In this document: positions 6,640-12,772 of the stretch, piece after piece
Numbering within the stretch: position 1 is the first letter of the stretch
How the letters are laid out: every line of letters starts with the position of its first letter
NCBI GenBank assembly: GCA_946477505.1
Contig: CAMKYP010000026.1
Span: forward strand, 1-16,581
Direction of reading: 5' to 3'
Length of the DNA: 16,581 nucleotides
Source of the DNA: an uncultured Dechloromonas sp.
GTDB taxonomy: Bacteria; Pseudomonadota; Gammaproteobacteria; Burkholderiales; Rhodocyclaceae
Translations under genes and position numbers: made by a program
Notes under the pieces: model-generated
What the model saw: the letters and a program-made list of their open reading frames with translations, nothing else
What the model was told of the DNA's origin: nothing
The model's database searches: none

Positions 6640-8526
6640 TTACTTGTCCTTGGCTTCCAGTGCCGCTTGGTTGATTTCGACCTTGTAGCGGGCGCGCAAG
6701 GCGGCGAGGTAGAGCTGGATTTCTTCCTTGGCCATCAGGTTGCCCAGTTGCTGGGTCATGCCCTTGCGGGTTGCATCGTCGATCTTGTCGCCAGGAACGA
6801 CCTTGTTCAGCTTGACCAGCACGTAGCCAGCTCCCGGCAGCTCGACGCCGGTATAGGCCGGTAGCTTGCTGGTTTCGAGGCGGAATACTGCTTGTGCCTC
6901 GACCGGCGAAATGGCGCGGTGATCGAGGCGGGAAACGGTCTTGGCTGCGCCCCAGCTCAGCTTGTCTTCCCCCTTGTTGAGCGCGGCGAGGCGTTCGGCG
7001 CCCTCCTTGGCGGCCAGCGCCTGGGCTTCCTTGCGCTTGAGCAGGGTCTCGATGCTGGCCTTGACGCCTTCAAATGGCTGCAGGTCGGCCGGCTTGTAAT
7101 CGACAATGCGGGCGGAAACCAGGGTGTTGGCGGCAACTTCGACGGCTTCGGTGTTGCGCTTATTCTTGACCGAATCGCCTGAGAACAGGGCGGCAAGAAT
7201 CTTTTCGTTGCCCATCACGCCGTTGGCGGGCGAAGCCTGACGGCCGAGCCAGTCAGTCTGCTTGACCGTCAGCTTGAATTTCTCGGCAACAGGTCCGAGG
7301 CTATCGGACTGTTCGTACACCATGTTGCTGAAGGCTTCGGCAGCTTCTGCGAATTTGCGCGAGGCAGCGGTCTTCTTCAGTTCGGCCTCGATCTCGCCGC
7401 GGACTTCAGCCAGCGGCTTTTCCTTGGCGGCGTGGATGCCGGTGACCTTGATGATGTGAAAACCGAAGTCTGACTCAACGACGCCGGAGATTTCACCTTC
7501 CTTGAGGCCGAAGGCGCTGTCCTCGAAAGACTTGACCATCGTGCCGCGACCGAAGAAGCCCAGATCGCCGCCCTTGGCTGCGGAGCCCGGATCATCGGAA
7601 TTCTTCTTGGCCAGATCGGCAAAGGCGGCCGGCGTTTTGCGGATTTCGGCCAGCAATTGCTCGGCCTTGGCTTTGGCCTTGTCCTTGCCCAGTTTCTCGG
7701 AGGCGACCAGGATGTGGCTGGCGCGGCGCTCCTCGGGTTGCTGGAAGCGATCCTTGCGGCTGTCGTAGGCGGCCTTGATTTCGGCTTCGCTGACACTCAG
7801 CTGGGCACCGATGGTTTCCATCGACAGAACAACGTATTCGGCCTTGGCCAGTTCCGGCGTCTGGAACTGCTTGCTGTTCTCGTCGTAAAACTTCTTCGCA
7901 GCGTCGTCGGCCAGCTTGACCTTGTCGAGATAGCTATCGACGTTCAGGCGGTATTCGACGATTTCGCGTTTTTCGGTTTGCAGGGCCAGCAGGCGGTCGC
8001 TGACGGAGCGAGCGACAACGCCGGACTGACCGAGAGCGCCAGCCAGTTGCTGGACGGTCAGATCCTGGCGCAACTGCGCTTCGAAGCCTTGGGGCGACAT
8101 GCCCTGCGCCCGTAGTGCGGCTTCGTAGCGCTCGACCGAGAACTTGCCGTCGACCTTGAAGGCCTCGACCGAAGCGACCATCTGGCGAACCGCATCGTCG
8201 CTGGCAAACATACGATTCTTGCCGGCCTCGATCAGCAACAGGCGCTGGTTGATCAGGTCGTCGAGAATCGCCTTGCGGGCCTCGGGGTTGTCCAGCATCT
8301 TGGGGTCGAATTGCGCGCCAAGCTGGGTGCGCAGGCGCTCCTGCTGCTCGCGCAAGGTTTGCTGGAACTGTTGCTGGGTAATCTTGACATCGCCAATGGC
8401 GGCCACGTCGCTACCGGCTCCGGAATTGCGCACGTAGGAATCCACGCCGAAAAAGGCGAACGGCAGAGCGATCAGCGCAAGGAAAACCTGGACGATTCTT
8501 TTGTTGTTACGGACTGCGTCGAACAT
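6640..8526 (-). CDS. ppiD: Periplasmic folding chaperone / peptidyl-prolyl isomerase PpiD (SurA-N and rotamase domains)
   Basis: A 628-residue inner-membrane-anchored periplasmic chaperone that assists newly exported outer-membrane and periplasmic proteins. Residues 1-9 are cytosolic (MFDAVRNNK), about 10-28 form one membrane helix, and the rest is periplasmic. A SurA_N-like region (about 35-190) precedes one parvulin (PPIC) domain at about 265-365. That domain contains ASHILV (268-273), GGDLGFFGRGTMVKSFEDSAF (about 319-339) and the closing ESDFGFHIIKV. A long C-terminal region follows, as in PpiD. I chose ATG 8526 because MFDAVR directly before the membrane helix is the usual PpiD N-terminus. 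An upstream in-frame start would add 21 residues. AAGGA lies about 11 bases upstream. It follows the MocR gene on the same strand by 86 bp but probably has its own promoter. Confidence 0.93.
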   Translation of the reverse strand: MFDAVRNNKRIVQVFLALIALPFAFFGVDSYVRNSGAGSDVAAIGDVKITQQQFQQTLREQQERLRTQLGAQFDPKMLDNPEARKAILDDLINQRLLLIEAGKNRMFASDDAVRQMVASVEAFKVDGKFSVERYEAALRAQGMSPQGFEAQLRQDLTVQQLAGALGQSGVVARSVSDRLLALQTEKREIVEYRLNVDSYLDKVKLADDAAKKFYDENSKQFQTPELAKAEYVVLSMETIGAQLSVSEAEIKAAYDSRKDRFQQPEERRASHILVASEKLGKDKAKAKAEQLLAEIRKTPAAFADLAKKNSDDPGSAAKGGDLGFFGRGTMVKSFEDSAFGLKEGEISGVVESDFGFHIIKVTGIHAAKEKPLAEVRGEIEAELKKTAASRKFAEAAEAFSNMVYEQSDSLGPVAEKFKLTVKQTDWLGRQASPANGVMGNEKILAALFSGDSVKNKRNTEAVEVAANTLVSARIVDYKPADLQPFEGVKASIETLLKRKEAQALAAKEGAERLAALNKGEDKLSWGAAKTVSRLDHRAISPVEAQAVFRLETSKLPAYTGVELPGAGYVLVKLNKVVPGDKIDDATRKGMTQQLGNLMAKEEIQLYLAALRARYKVEINQAALEAKDK

Positions 8527-8588
8527 GAGCAGAAAAATCCTTCGGATGCGTTCAGAAAGGCAAAAAGCAGCTTGCCCAAAAAGGACCA

Positions 8589-8594
8589 ATCATA
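8589..8594 (-). promoter_or_regulatory. Candidate ppiD -10 box
   Basis: TATGAT on the minus strand, between the MocR stop and the ppiD start, would give a leader of about 55 bases. No convincing -35 was found, so this is only a candidate. Confidence 0.35.
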
Positions 8595-8612
8595 CCCCAG
8601 TTTGCCCCAGCC

Positions 8613-10043
8613 CTATTTGATTTGGGCGCCGGAAAACAGGAGTCCGAGGCGTCGCGCGGCATCCTCGATTTGCGGCGTGTGCGGATTGCCGCAATTCAGG
8701 CGCAGGCAGTTACGGTACATGCCGCTGGCAGAAAACAGCTCGCCCGGCACATAGGCAAGGTTCTCGGCAACGGCCTGCTCGTACAGTGCCGTCGTATCGA
8801 TCCCCTCGGGCAACTCGATCCACAGGACGAATCCCCCCTGCGGCCGTGAAATACGGGTGCCAGACGGGAAGTAGCGGGAGACGGCCATACTCATCGCATC
8901 GACCTGCGCTTGGTAGCAGCGCCGCAAGGTACGCAGATGGCGCTCGTAGGCACCTGACTCGAGGTATTCGGCCAGCACGCGCTGGGTAATCGGGTTCGTT
9001 GCACCGCTGCCGATGGTCTTCTGCAACGCGATGGCCCCCCGACGATGCCCGGCAGCGACATAGCCGACGCGCAAGGACGGCGACAGGCACTTCGAAAACG
9101 ATGAGCAGAGCATGACGTTGCCACTGCTGTCGAAAGCCTTGATCGGCCACGGACGCTCCTCGACAAGATGCAGGTCGCCGTAGATATCGTCCTCGATGAC
9201 GGCGACGCCGCGTTCGGCAGTCAGCCTGGCCAATGCACGCTTACGCTCGTCGGGCATCTGAGAACCCAGCGGATTGCTGCCGTTCGCCACCAGCAGGCAG
9301 GCGGCAATGCCGCCGTTGCGCGTCGCCAGATCAAGCGCCTCGACCGACATGCCGGTTCGCGGATCGGTCGGAATCTCCAGGGCACGCAAGCCTAGTTTCT
9401 CCAGCAGTTGCAGCATCAGGTAGTAAGCCGGCGATTCGACGGCCACCGTGTCGCCTGTCTTGGTGACAGCCCGCAGACAGAGGGCAAGTGCCTCGGTGCA
9501 CGAATTGGTGATGACGAACTCCTCGGCCGCCAGTGGGCCGCCCCAGGCCAGCGAACGCCTGACCAGTTGCCTGACCAGTACCGGATCGTCCATGTTGATA
9601 TGGCTGCCGCTGCATAGCAGATCGGGATGGCGGCGCGCCACACCGGCATACAAACGGTGCAGCGCCGCGACCGGCATGAGTTCGGAGGCCGGCAAGGCTG
9701 CTGCCAGCGGTGCGACACCGGGGCGGATGCCAGCCTGCATCACACGTACCAGGCGCTGCGAGATATCGACCGCCAGCGGCGTGTCAGGCGTCGTCCGCAG
9801 CAAGGGCTCGGCGTGCGCCATCCGGGCGCGCCGGACATAGAAACCGGATTGCGGCCGGGCCTCGATCAACCCCTGGTTTTCGAGCTGCCGCATCGCCTGG
9901 ACAGCGGTGCTGACCGAGACGCGGCGCTCCCGGGCAAGCCGGCGTACCGAGGGTAGCCGATCACCGTGATTGAGCACGCCGCTGGCCATCATTCTCGCCA
10001 ACTCATCGGCCAGTTTTTCATATCGCAAAATATCTTCAGGCAT
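8613..10043 (-). CDS. MocR-type transcriptional regulator (GntR winged helix fused to a class I aminotransferase-like PLP domain)
   Basis: A 476-residue protein counted from ATG 10043; a TTG at 10058 would add five residues. Residues 1-70 are a GntR-family winged helix (YEKLADELARMM..G.L..GDRLPSVR.LA....VS..T...A...LE..GLIEARPQSGFYV). The rest is an aminotransferase fold. Visible PLP-site elements are SNPLGS (about 256-261), EDDIYGDL (about 284-291) and SSFSKCLSPSLRVGY, whose Lys (about 318) should form the Schiff base and whose Arg (about 325) should bind the phosphate. MocR proteins sense PLP or amino-acid-like ligands rather than catalyse transamination. It is divergent from a DUF2917 gene across a repeat-rich gap, so it probably regulates that gene and itself. 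No clear ribosome binding site is visible, so the start is uncertain by a few codons. Confidence 0.93.
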   Translation of the reverse strand: MPEDILRYEKLADELARMMASGVLNHGDRLPSVRRLARERRVSVSTAVQAMRQLENQGLIEARPQSGFYVRRARMAHAEPLLRTTPDTPLAVDISQRLVRVMQAGIRPGVAPLAAALPASELMPVAALHRLYAGVARRHPDLLCSGSHINMDDPVLVRQLVRRSLAWGGPLAAEEFVITNSCTEALALCLRAVTKTGDTVAVESPAYYLMLQLLEKLGLRALEIPTDPRTGMSVEALDLATRNGGIAACLLVANGSNPLGSQMPDERKRALARLTAERGVAVIEDDIYGDLHLVEERPWPIKAFDSSGNVMLCSSFSKCLSPSLRVGYVAAGHRRGAIALQKTIGSGATNPITQRVLAEYLESGAYERHLRTLRRCYQAQVDAMSMAVSRYFPSGTRISRPQGGFVLWIELPEGIDTTALYEQAVAENLAYVPGELFSASGMYRNCLRLNCGNPHTPQIEDAARRLGLLFSGAQIK

Positions 10044-10079
10044 GCCGTACCAATACAATGGATTTCAAAACATAGCAGC

Positions 10080-10136
10080 ACAGTTTCAAGTATCCGAAAC
10101 TGTATTGATCACAATTTAGTTTTATTGTGACTGTAT
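10080..10136. promoter_or_regulatory. Clustered dyads and direct repeats between MocR and DUF2917 genes
   Basis: Three overlapping elements are visible. A perfect inverted repeat ACAGTTTC-N8-GAAACTGT spans 10080-10103. A second perfect inverted repeat TCACAAT-N8-ATTGTGA spans 10109-10130. A direct repeat ACTGTAT occurs at 10099-10105 and 10130-10136, 31 bp apart, which is close to three helical turns. MocR regulators are known to recognise direct or inverted repeats in divergent promoters, so this is the likely operator. Which element is used cannot be decided by eye. Confidence 0.6.
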
Positions 10137-10187
10137 CAGTTATTGCGAGCCGCCTACACTCTTTACAAACAAAATGTGGAGAGCGAG

Positions 10188-10547
10188 ATGAAAATCGAAT
10201 GGCTGAACAGCGAACTTTTCCTGCGTGAAAACAATCCGCTACGGGTTACCGGGGCGAGCGGCATACGCGTTTTCTGCCTACAGGGTACGGTTTGGATCAC
10301 GACAACCGGCCAGAGTGAAGACATTTTTCTTCATGGCGGCCAATGGCATGAAATCGATAGCGCCGCGCTGACGTTGATCGAGGGCGTGGGTGAGGCACGG
10401 ATTCGCTTTGAACGCCCCGCACTCGTTCGGGCTGCGGCGAGACGGTGGTCTCGCCTGCGCGACGAATGGGTGAAGAGGATGCGTGAAAGCGCTGGGCGGG
10501 TCAGTCGAACAGGCAGGGTTGCATCGGGACGAGATTCTCCCGCTTGA
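10188..10547 (+). CDS. DUF2917 domain-containing protein
   Basis: A 119-residue small protein. Residues 15-75 match the DUF2917 pattern I know from Betaproteobacteria: a short beta-rich, cupin-like unit with L.....G...GIRVFCLQGTVWITTTGQSEDIFLHGGQ. Its function is not established. ATG 10188 is chosen because GGAGAG (10178-10183) lies four bases upstream; an in-frame start at 10143 would add 15 residues but lacks such a site. The tail (about 85-119) is Arg-rich and low in complexity. Its last 47 bp overlap the convergent 70-aa gene, so the tail may be an extension without function. The divergent MocR gene is probably its regulator. Confidence 0.8.
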   Translation: MKIEWLNSELFLRENNPLRVTGASGIRVFCLQGTVWITTTGQSEDIFLHGGQWHEIDSAALTLIEGVGEARIRFERPALVRAAARRWSRLRDEWVKRMRESAGRVSRTGRVASGRDSPA

Positions 10548-10713
10548 CGGTCAACCGAACCGGTACGCCCTGACGACCGATCGCCTCGACCACCATCCGC
10601 CCGCCCGAGGCTTCGGCGACCACCCGAACATTGCGTTCACCCTTGCCGCTACGCCCGCGATAGGCCACAAACGTACCGGCAGCGGGAAACGAGGAATGTT
10701 TGTCACGAGGCAT
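10501..10713 (-). CDS. 70-aa small protein with C-terminal QPCLFD, candidate SOS-regulated clamp binder
   Basis: A small basic protein of 70 residues with a beta-rich, SH3-like look (FVAYRGRSGKGERNVRVVAEA, then GGRMVVEAIGRQGVPVRLTVKRENL). I recognise no named family. The last residues QPCLFD (65-70) resemble the QxxLF sliding-clamp-binding peptide used by bacterial polymerases and repair factors, placed at the very C-terminus as is common. AGGA lies about nine bases before ATG 10713. A TAAAAT -10 (10768-10763 on the minus strand) lies upstream, and a strong LexA-type box (10774-10793) lies directly behind it. The 3' end overlaps DUF2917 by 47 bp. Function is inference: DNA-damage-induced and possibly DNA- or clamp-associated. 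It could also be an unrelated small protein whose C-terminus matches by chance. Confidence 0.68.
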   Translation of the reverse strand: MPRDKHSSFPAAGTFVAYRGRSGKGERNVRVVAEASGGRMVVEAIGRQGVPVRLTVKRENLVPMQPCLFD

Positions 10714-10762
10714 CTTGGCTTGTCCTGTCGATCTAGACGGCCAAAGGCTACCTCCGAACAGG

Positions 10763-10768
10763 ATTTTA
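10763..10768 (-). promoter_or_regulatory. Candidate -10 box for the 70-aa gene
   Basis: TAAAAT on the minus strand would start transcription near 10756 and leave a leader of about 43 bases before ATG 10713. The LexA-like box at 10774-10793 would cover the spacer and -35 zone of this promoter, the usual geometry for SOS repression. Confidence 0.5.
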
Positions 10769-10773
10769 ACGAA

Positions 10774-10793
10774 TACTGTACATCCATACAGTT
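10774..10793. promoter_or_regulatory. LexA (SOS) box 1
   Basis: TACTGTACATCCATACAGTT contains the full CTGT-N8-ACAG core (10776-10791) of the LexA site used in gamma- and betaproteobacteria. It also matches most of the flanks of the E. coli consensus. It lies 60 bp from the start of the 70-aa gene and 77 bp from the start of the 54-aa gene, so it could repress either or both. Confidence 0.78.
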
Positions 10794-10821
10794 ATCGTTT
10801 AATGTGCACCCACAGCCAAAC

Positions 10822-10841
10822 AACTGGCTATTCATACAGTC
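10822..10841. promoter_or_regulatory. LexA (SOS) box 2, one core mismatch
   Basis: AACTGGCTATTCATACAGTC has CTGG-N8-ACAG (10824-10839), one base off the LexA core. It lies 48 bp (centre to centre) from box 1 and 30 bp before the ATG of the 54-aa gene. Paired sites occur at tightly controlled SOS genes. This one is a weaker call on its own but is strengthened by box 1. Confidence 0.55.
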
Positions 10842-10870
10842 AATCGCACATCCTTTCGGAGGTCACCATC

Positions 10871-11035
10871 ATGGAACGCATTCAGAAACTCTTTGAACTG
10901 CTGGCCGGCATTTCCGCCGAAGAAGACGCACGCCTCGCCCGCGCCAAGGCCATCTTTGCAGAAGCCCCCTGGGATGCGACGGCACTCCACATCCCGGCTT
11001 GCTGGCGACGCAAGCAACGGGTCTGCATGCATTAA
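10871..11035 (+). CDS. 54-aa small protein, candidate SOS-induced
   Basis: A short gene with a strong ribosome binding site, CGGAGGT ending seven bases before ATG 10871. Residues 1-31 (MERIQKLFELLAGISAEEDA, continuing RLARAKAIFAE) are rich in charged and hydrophobic residues with an amphipathic-helix look. The C-terminal end is different in character: ACWRRKQRVCMH (43-54), with two Cys, a Trp and a cluster of Arg/Lys. No family is recognised and no signal peptide is visible. Both LexA-like boxes lie upstream, box 2 immediately so. Small SOS proteins often act as division inhibitors or on DNA polymerases, but nothing here proves either role. An in-frame upstream extension exists but lacks a ribosome binding site and would cross both operators. 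Confidence 0.6.
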   Translation: MERIQKLFELLAGISAEEDARLARAKAIFAEAPWDATALHIPACWRRKQRVCMH

Positions 11036-11374
11036 AAGTGAGTGGTCCAGCCGCAGCCCTCTATTGGCTGGCCATTTCCGGCGCAATGGCGCTCCTCCGT
11101 TGAATAGCCGCGCCATTCCGCCGATCGCTCGGCCCAGCAAAGCGGGCAGCGTCGCATCGAAAAGCGTGAGGGAGCACCGCCCGACATGCCGCGATAAAGG
11201 AAAGGCGCCCAGTGTTTTCCGTGAGCGACGGGCCTGGTGGATTGGTCGCAAACCAGCGCTTCCTAAAACAATCGTCGCCGTCCCCCATTTGCCCAAGCGC
11301 CCCGCTGCGGCATAATCCGGCCTACGACTGGATTTGCTTTGATTTCCGGTCTTTTTACCCGGAGAAAACGACGC
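11036..11374. other. Gene-poor stretch after the 54-aa gene
   Basis: I see no convincing gene here. Two adjacent inverted repeats follow the stop codon: CCAGCC-N13-GGCTGG (11047-11071) and GCCATT-N8-AATGGC (11071-11090). They may fold in the 3' end of the 54-aa transcript, but no T tract follows. Open frames cross the region on both strands but have no start signals or recognisable content. A candidate promoter for the next gene lies near the right end. Confidence 0.5.
11289..11316 (+). promoter_or_regulatory. Candidate promoter of the CZB-like gene
   Basis: TTGCCC (11289-11294), a 16-bp spacer and CATAAT (11311-11316) form a reasonable sigma-70 pattern, giving a leader of about 50 bases before ATG 11375. 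Confidence 0.5.
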
Positions 11375-11719
11375 ATGAAGCGTATCGACATCGACAGCGC
11401 CATACGCTTGCACAACCAGTGGCGACGGCAGTTCCTCAACGCCTTTGCCGGCGGGGACTATGCCGACATGCCCCTGTCGGAACATCGCTGCTGCTCGCTT
11501 GAGCAGGAATTGTCGCCACGTGTCGCCAATGGCAACAACAGCGTGCTGGCCGCCCTGCTCGCCGCCGACCGGCATTTCCACGCCCTGGCCAACGAGATTA
11601 TCGATCTGAGCAACAACGGCCTTGGCGACTCGGCCGACCTGCTGCTTCCCGACCTAAACGAAGCTGCGCATCGGCTGATTGCCCATTTCGACGATGCTCG
11701 GGCCGTTCTCACCGACTGA
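11375..11719 (+). CDS. Stand-alone CZB (chemoreceptor zinc-binding)-like protein
   Basis: A 114-residue all-helical protein. The order of motifs fits the CZB fold: H13 in LHNQW (the HxxW ligand), C40 in HRCCSLEQEL (where CZB has C-x-L-G-x-W), and H69 in DRHFHALANEI (where CZB has HxxxH). The expected first His of HxxxH is Asp65, so the metal site may use Asp65 or the neighbouring His67. The Trp after the Cys motif is also missing. CZB domains bind zinc in chemoreceptors and diguanylate cyclases and respond to zinc or oxidants such as hypochlorous acid. Stand-alone versions exist, but their partners are unknown. ATG 11375 is preferred over an upstream TTG (11339); GGAGA lies about nine bases before it. 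A terminator follows. No chemotaxis gene is nearby. Confidence 0.65.
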   Translation: MKRIDIDSAIRLHNQWRRQFLNAFAGGDYADMPLSEHRCCSLEQELSPRVANGNNSVLAALLAADRHFHALANEIIDLSNNGLGDSADLLLPDLNEAAHRLIAHFDDARAVLTD

Positions 11720-11758
11720 TAGACAATCGCTTCCCGCCCCTGGTTCTACTCAATGAAG

Positions 11759-11782
11759 AGCAGCTTTGATGGCTGCTTTTTT
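11759..11782 (+). terminator. Rho-independent terminator after the CZB-like gene
   Basis: AGCAGC (11759-11764), a 7-base loop, GCTGCT (11772-11777) and a T run form a short but typical terminator 40 bp after the stop codon at 11719. Confidence 0.8.
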
Positions 11783-11848
11783 ATTGCCCAAACCGATTGA
11801 AGAGGTGCATTGCCAGGATGCTCCGCTTCCAGTGAGTTCAATGCGGCA

Positions 11849-12664
11849 CTAGTCAGATGTCTTCAGCCATTGTCCGGGTGATAGCCCTTTATTGATACGA
11901 AAAGCCCGCGCCAAGGCCGCTGCGCTAGCGTAACCAACGGCATCGGCAGTCCATGCCACCGACTTTCCCTGGCGCAGGTGCTTGCCAGCCAGATTGATTC
12001 GCCATGCCGTCAGATAAGCGCCGGGCGTGCAGCCGATAGTTTCCCGGAAAACGGTTGCAAAGCGCGCCCGCGACATCCCAGCAACATCGGCCAATCCCTC
12101 CAGCGTCCAGGCATCCGCCGGTTGTTCGTGCATGGCCGTGATCGCCTTCGACAAGCGCTTATCGGCCAGGCCTGCAAGCAAACCCGTTGACACCGAGTCG
12201 CTGGTCATCAGGTAGCGCAGAAGATGTATCAGGAGCAGTTCCGACAAGCGATTCATCGCGGCCTGGCGCCCGCACAACGAGCCATTGGATTCTTGAACCA
12301 GCAAATCCAGCGTCGCCTTCATTTCCGGAACCTTGGCAAATGGAACATGGAGGATATCCGGCAGGGCGCGCGCAATCGGATTTCCCGCCACCGAGCCGAG
12401 ATCGATTCGGGAACAAATCAAATCCGCTGCTCCACCATCCTGTGTGATGAAAACATGGCGTGCCTGACGCGGATAAAGCAACAAACAAGGTTCATTCAAA
12501 TGCAATGGCGGGTGCCGGTCGGAAGTCACCCGGACAGCCCCACTCCGCAATAGATGCAGAAAACCATGCGGACTGTCGTAAACCGCCTGGCCGCAGAACT
12601 GGCCTGTATGAAAGACCTCCGTGCTCAGGGTGTAGTGCTGCAGCAGTACCGCAAGTCTGTCCAT
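11849..12664 (-). CDS. AraC family transcriptional regulator with N-terminal cupin
   Basis: A 271-residue regulator. Residues about 1-160 are a cupin-type sensor of the AraC cupin_6 kind (HGFLHLLRSGAVRV at 33-46 and NEPCLLLYPRQARHVF at 57-72). Residues about 165-270 hold two helix-turn-helix motifs. The first surrounds LEGLADVAGMSRARFATVFRE (188-208) and the second DAVGYASAAALARAF (241-255), followed by the family ending G.SPGQWL. AGGAG eight bases before ATG 12664 fixes the start. It is divergent from an AhpD-like gene and a cytochrome P460 gene. AraC cupin_6 regulators beside carboxymuconolactone-decarboxylase-like genes are a frequent pairing, so it likely controls both. The inducer is unknown. 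Confidence 0.93.
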   Translation of the reverse strand: MDRLAVLLQHYTLSTEVFHTGQFCGQAVYDSPHGFLHLLRSGAVRVTSDRHPPLHLNEPCLLLYPRQARHVFITQDGGAADLICSRIDLGSVAGNPIARALPDILHVPFAKVPEMKATLDLLVQESNGSLCGRQAAMNRLSELLLIHLLRYLMTSDSVSTGLLAGLADKRLSKAITAMHEQPADAWTLEGLADVAGMSRARFATVFRETIGCTPGAYLTAWRINLAGKHLRQGKSVAWTADAVGYASAAALARAFRINKGLSPGQWLKTSD

Positions 12665-12686
12665 GAATGATACTCCTGGTATGTAA

Positions 12687-12717
12687 TTTGATACGAATCG
12701 ATCCGTATCGTATCAAA
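12687..12717. promoter_or_regulatory. Palindromic operator between AraC and AhpD-like genes
   Basis: Perfect 10-bp arms TTTGATACGA (12687-12696) and TCGTATCAAA (12708-12717) flank an 11-bp spacer. Nested inside is a second near-perfect 18-bp palindrome (12691-12708). CGTAT is also tandemly repeated on the right (12704-12713). Together this gives several half-sites of GATACG/CGTATC. The position midway between divergent starts makes it the probable AraC-type binding site. The T tract on the minus strand precedes the stem, so it is not a terminator. Confidence 0.7.
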
Positions 12718-12737
12718 AAAACGCCGATCATCCATCC

Positions 12738-12753
12738 CATGCACTTTTGCATG
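12738..12753 (+). repeat. Small inverted repeat in the AhpD-like leader
   Basis: CATGCA-N4-TGCATG, perfect 6-bp arms, lies nine bases before the ribosome binding site AGGAG (12762-12766). It could form a leader hairpin or be an extra operator. Confidence 0.4.
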
Positions 12754-12772
12754 ACATCACCAGGAGATCGAA

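Noticed and set aside
10099..10136. ACTGTAT copies in the MocR/DUF2917 gap as LexA boxes
   Set aside because: The word resembles half a LexA site, but no ACAG follows CTGT at 8 bp for either copy. They fit a MocR operator better.
10893..11315. Plus-strand frame that could extend the 54-aa protein by frameshift
   Set aside because: It overlaps the gene out of frame, shows no domain, has biased composition (many Pro, Arg, Ser), and has no slippery site near the stop.
10832..11581. Long minus-strand open frame of about 249 codons spanning the 54-aa gene, the gap and part of the CZB-like gene
   Set aside because: It has no ribosome binding site, no family features, and lies antisense to two genes with better support. 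Long chance frames are common at this GC content.
12687..12717. The large palindrome upstream of the AraC gene as a terminator
   Set aside because: It lies between divergent start codons, and the T run precedes the stem on the minus strand and does not follow it.
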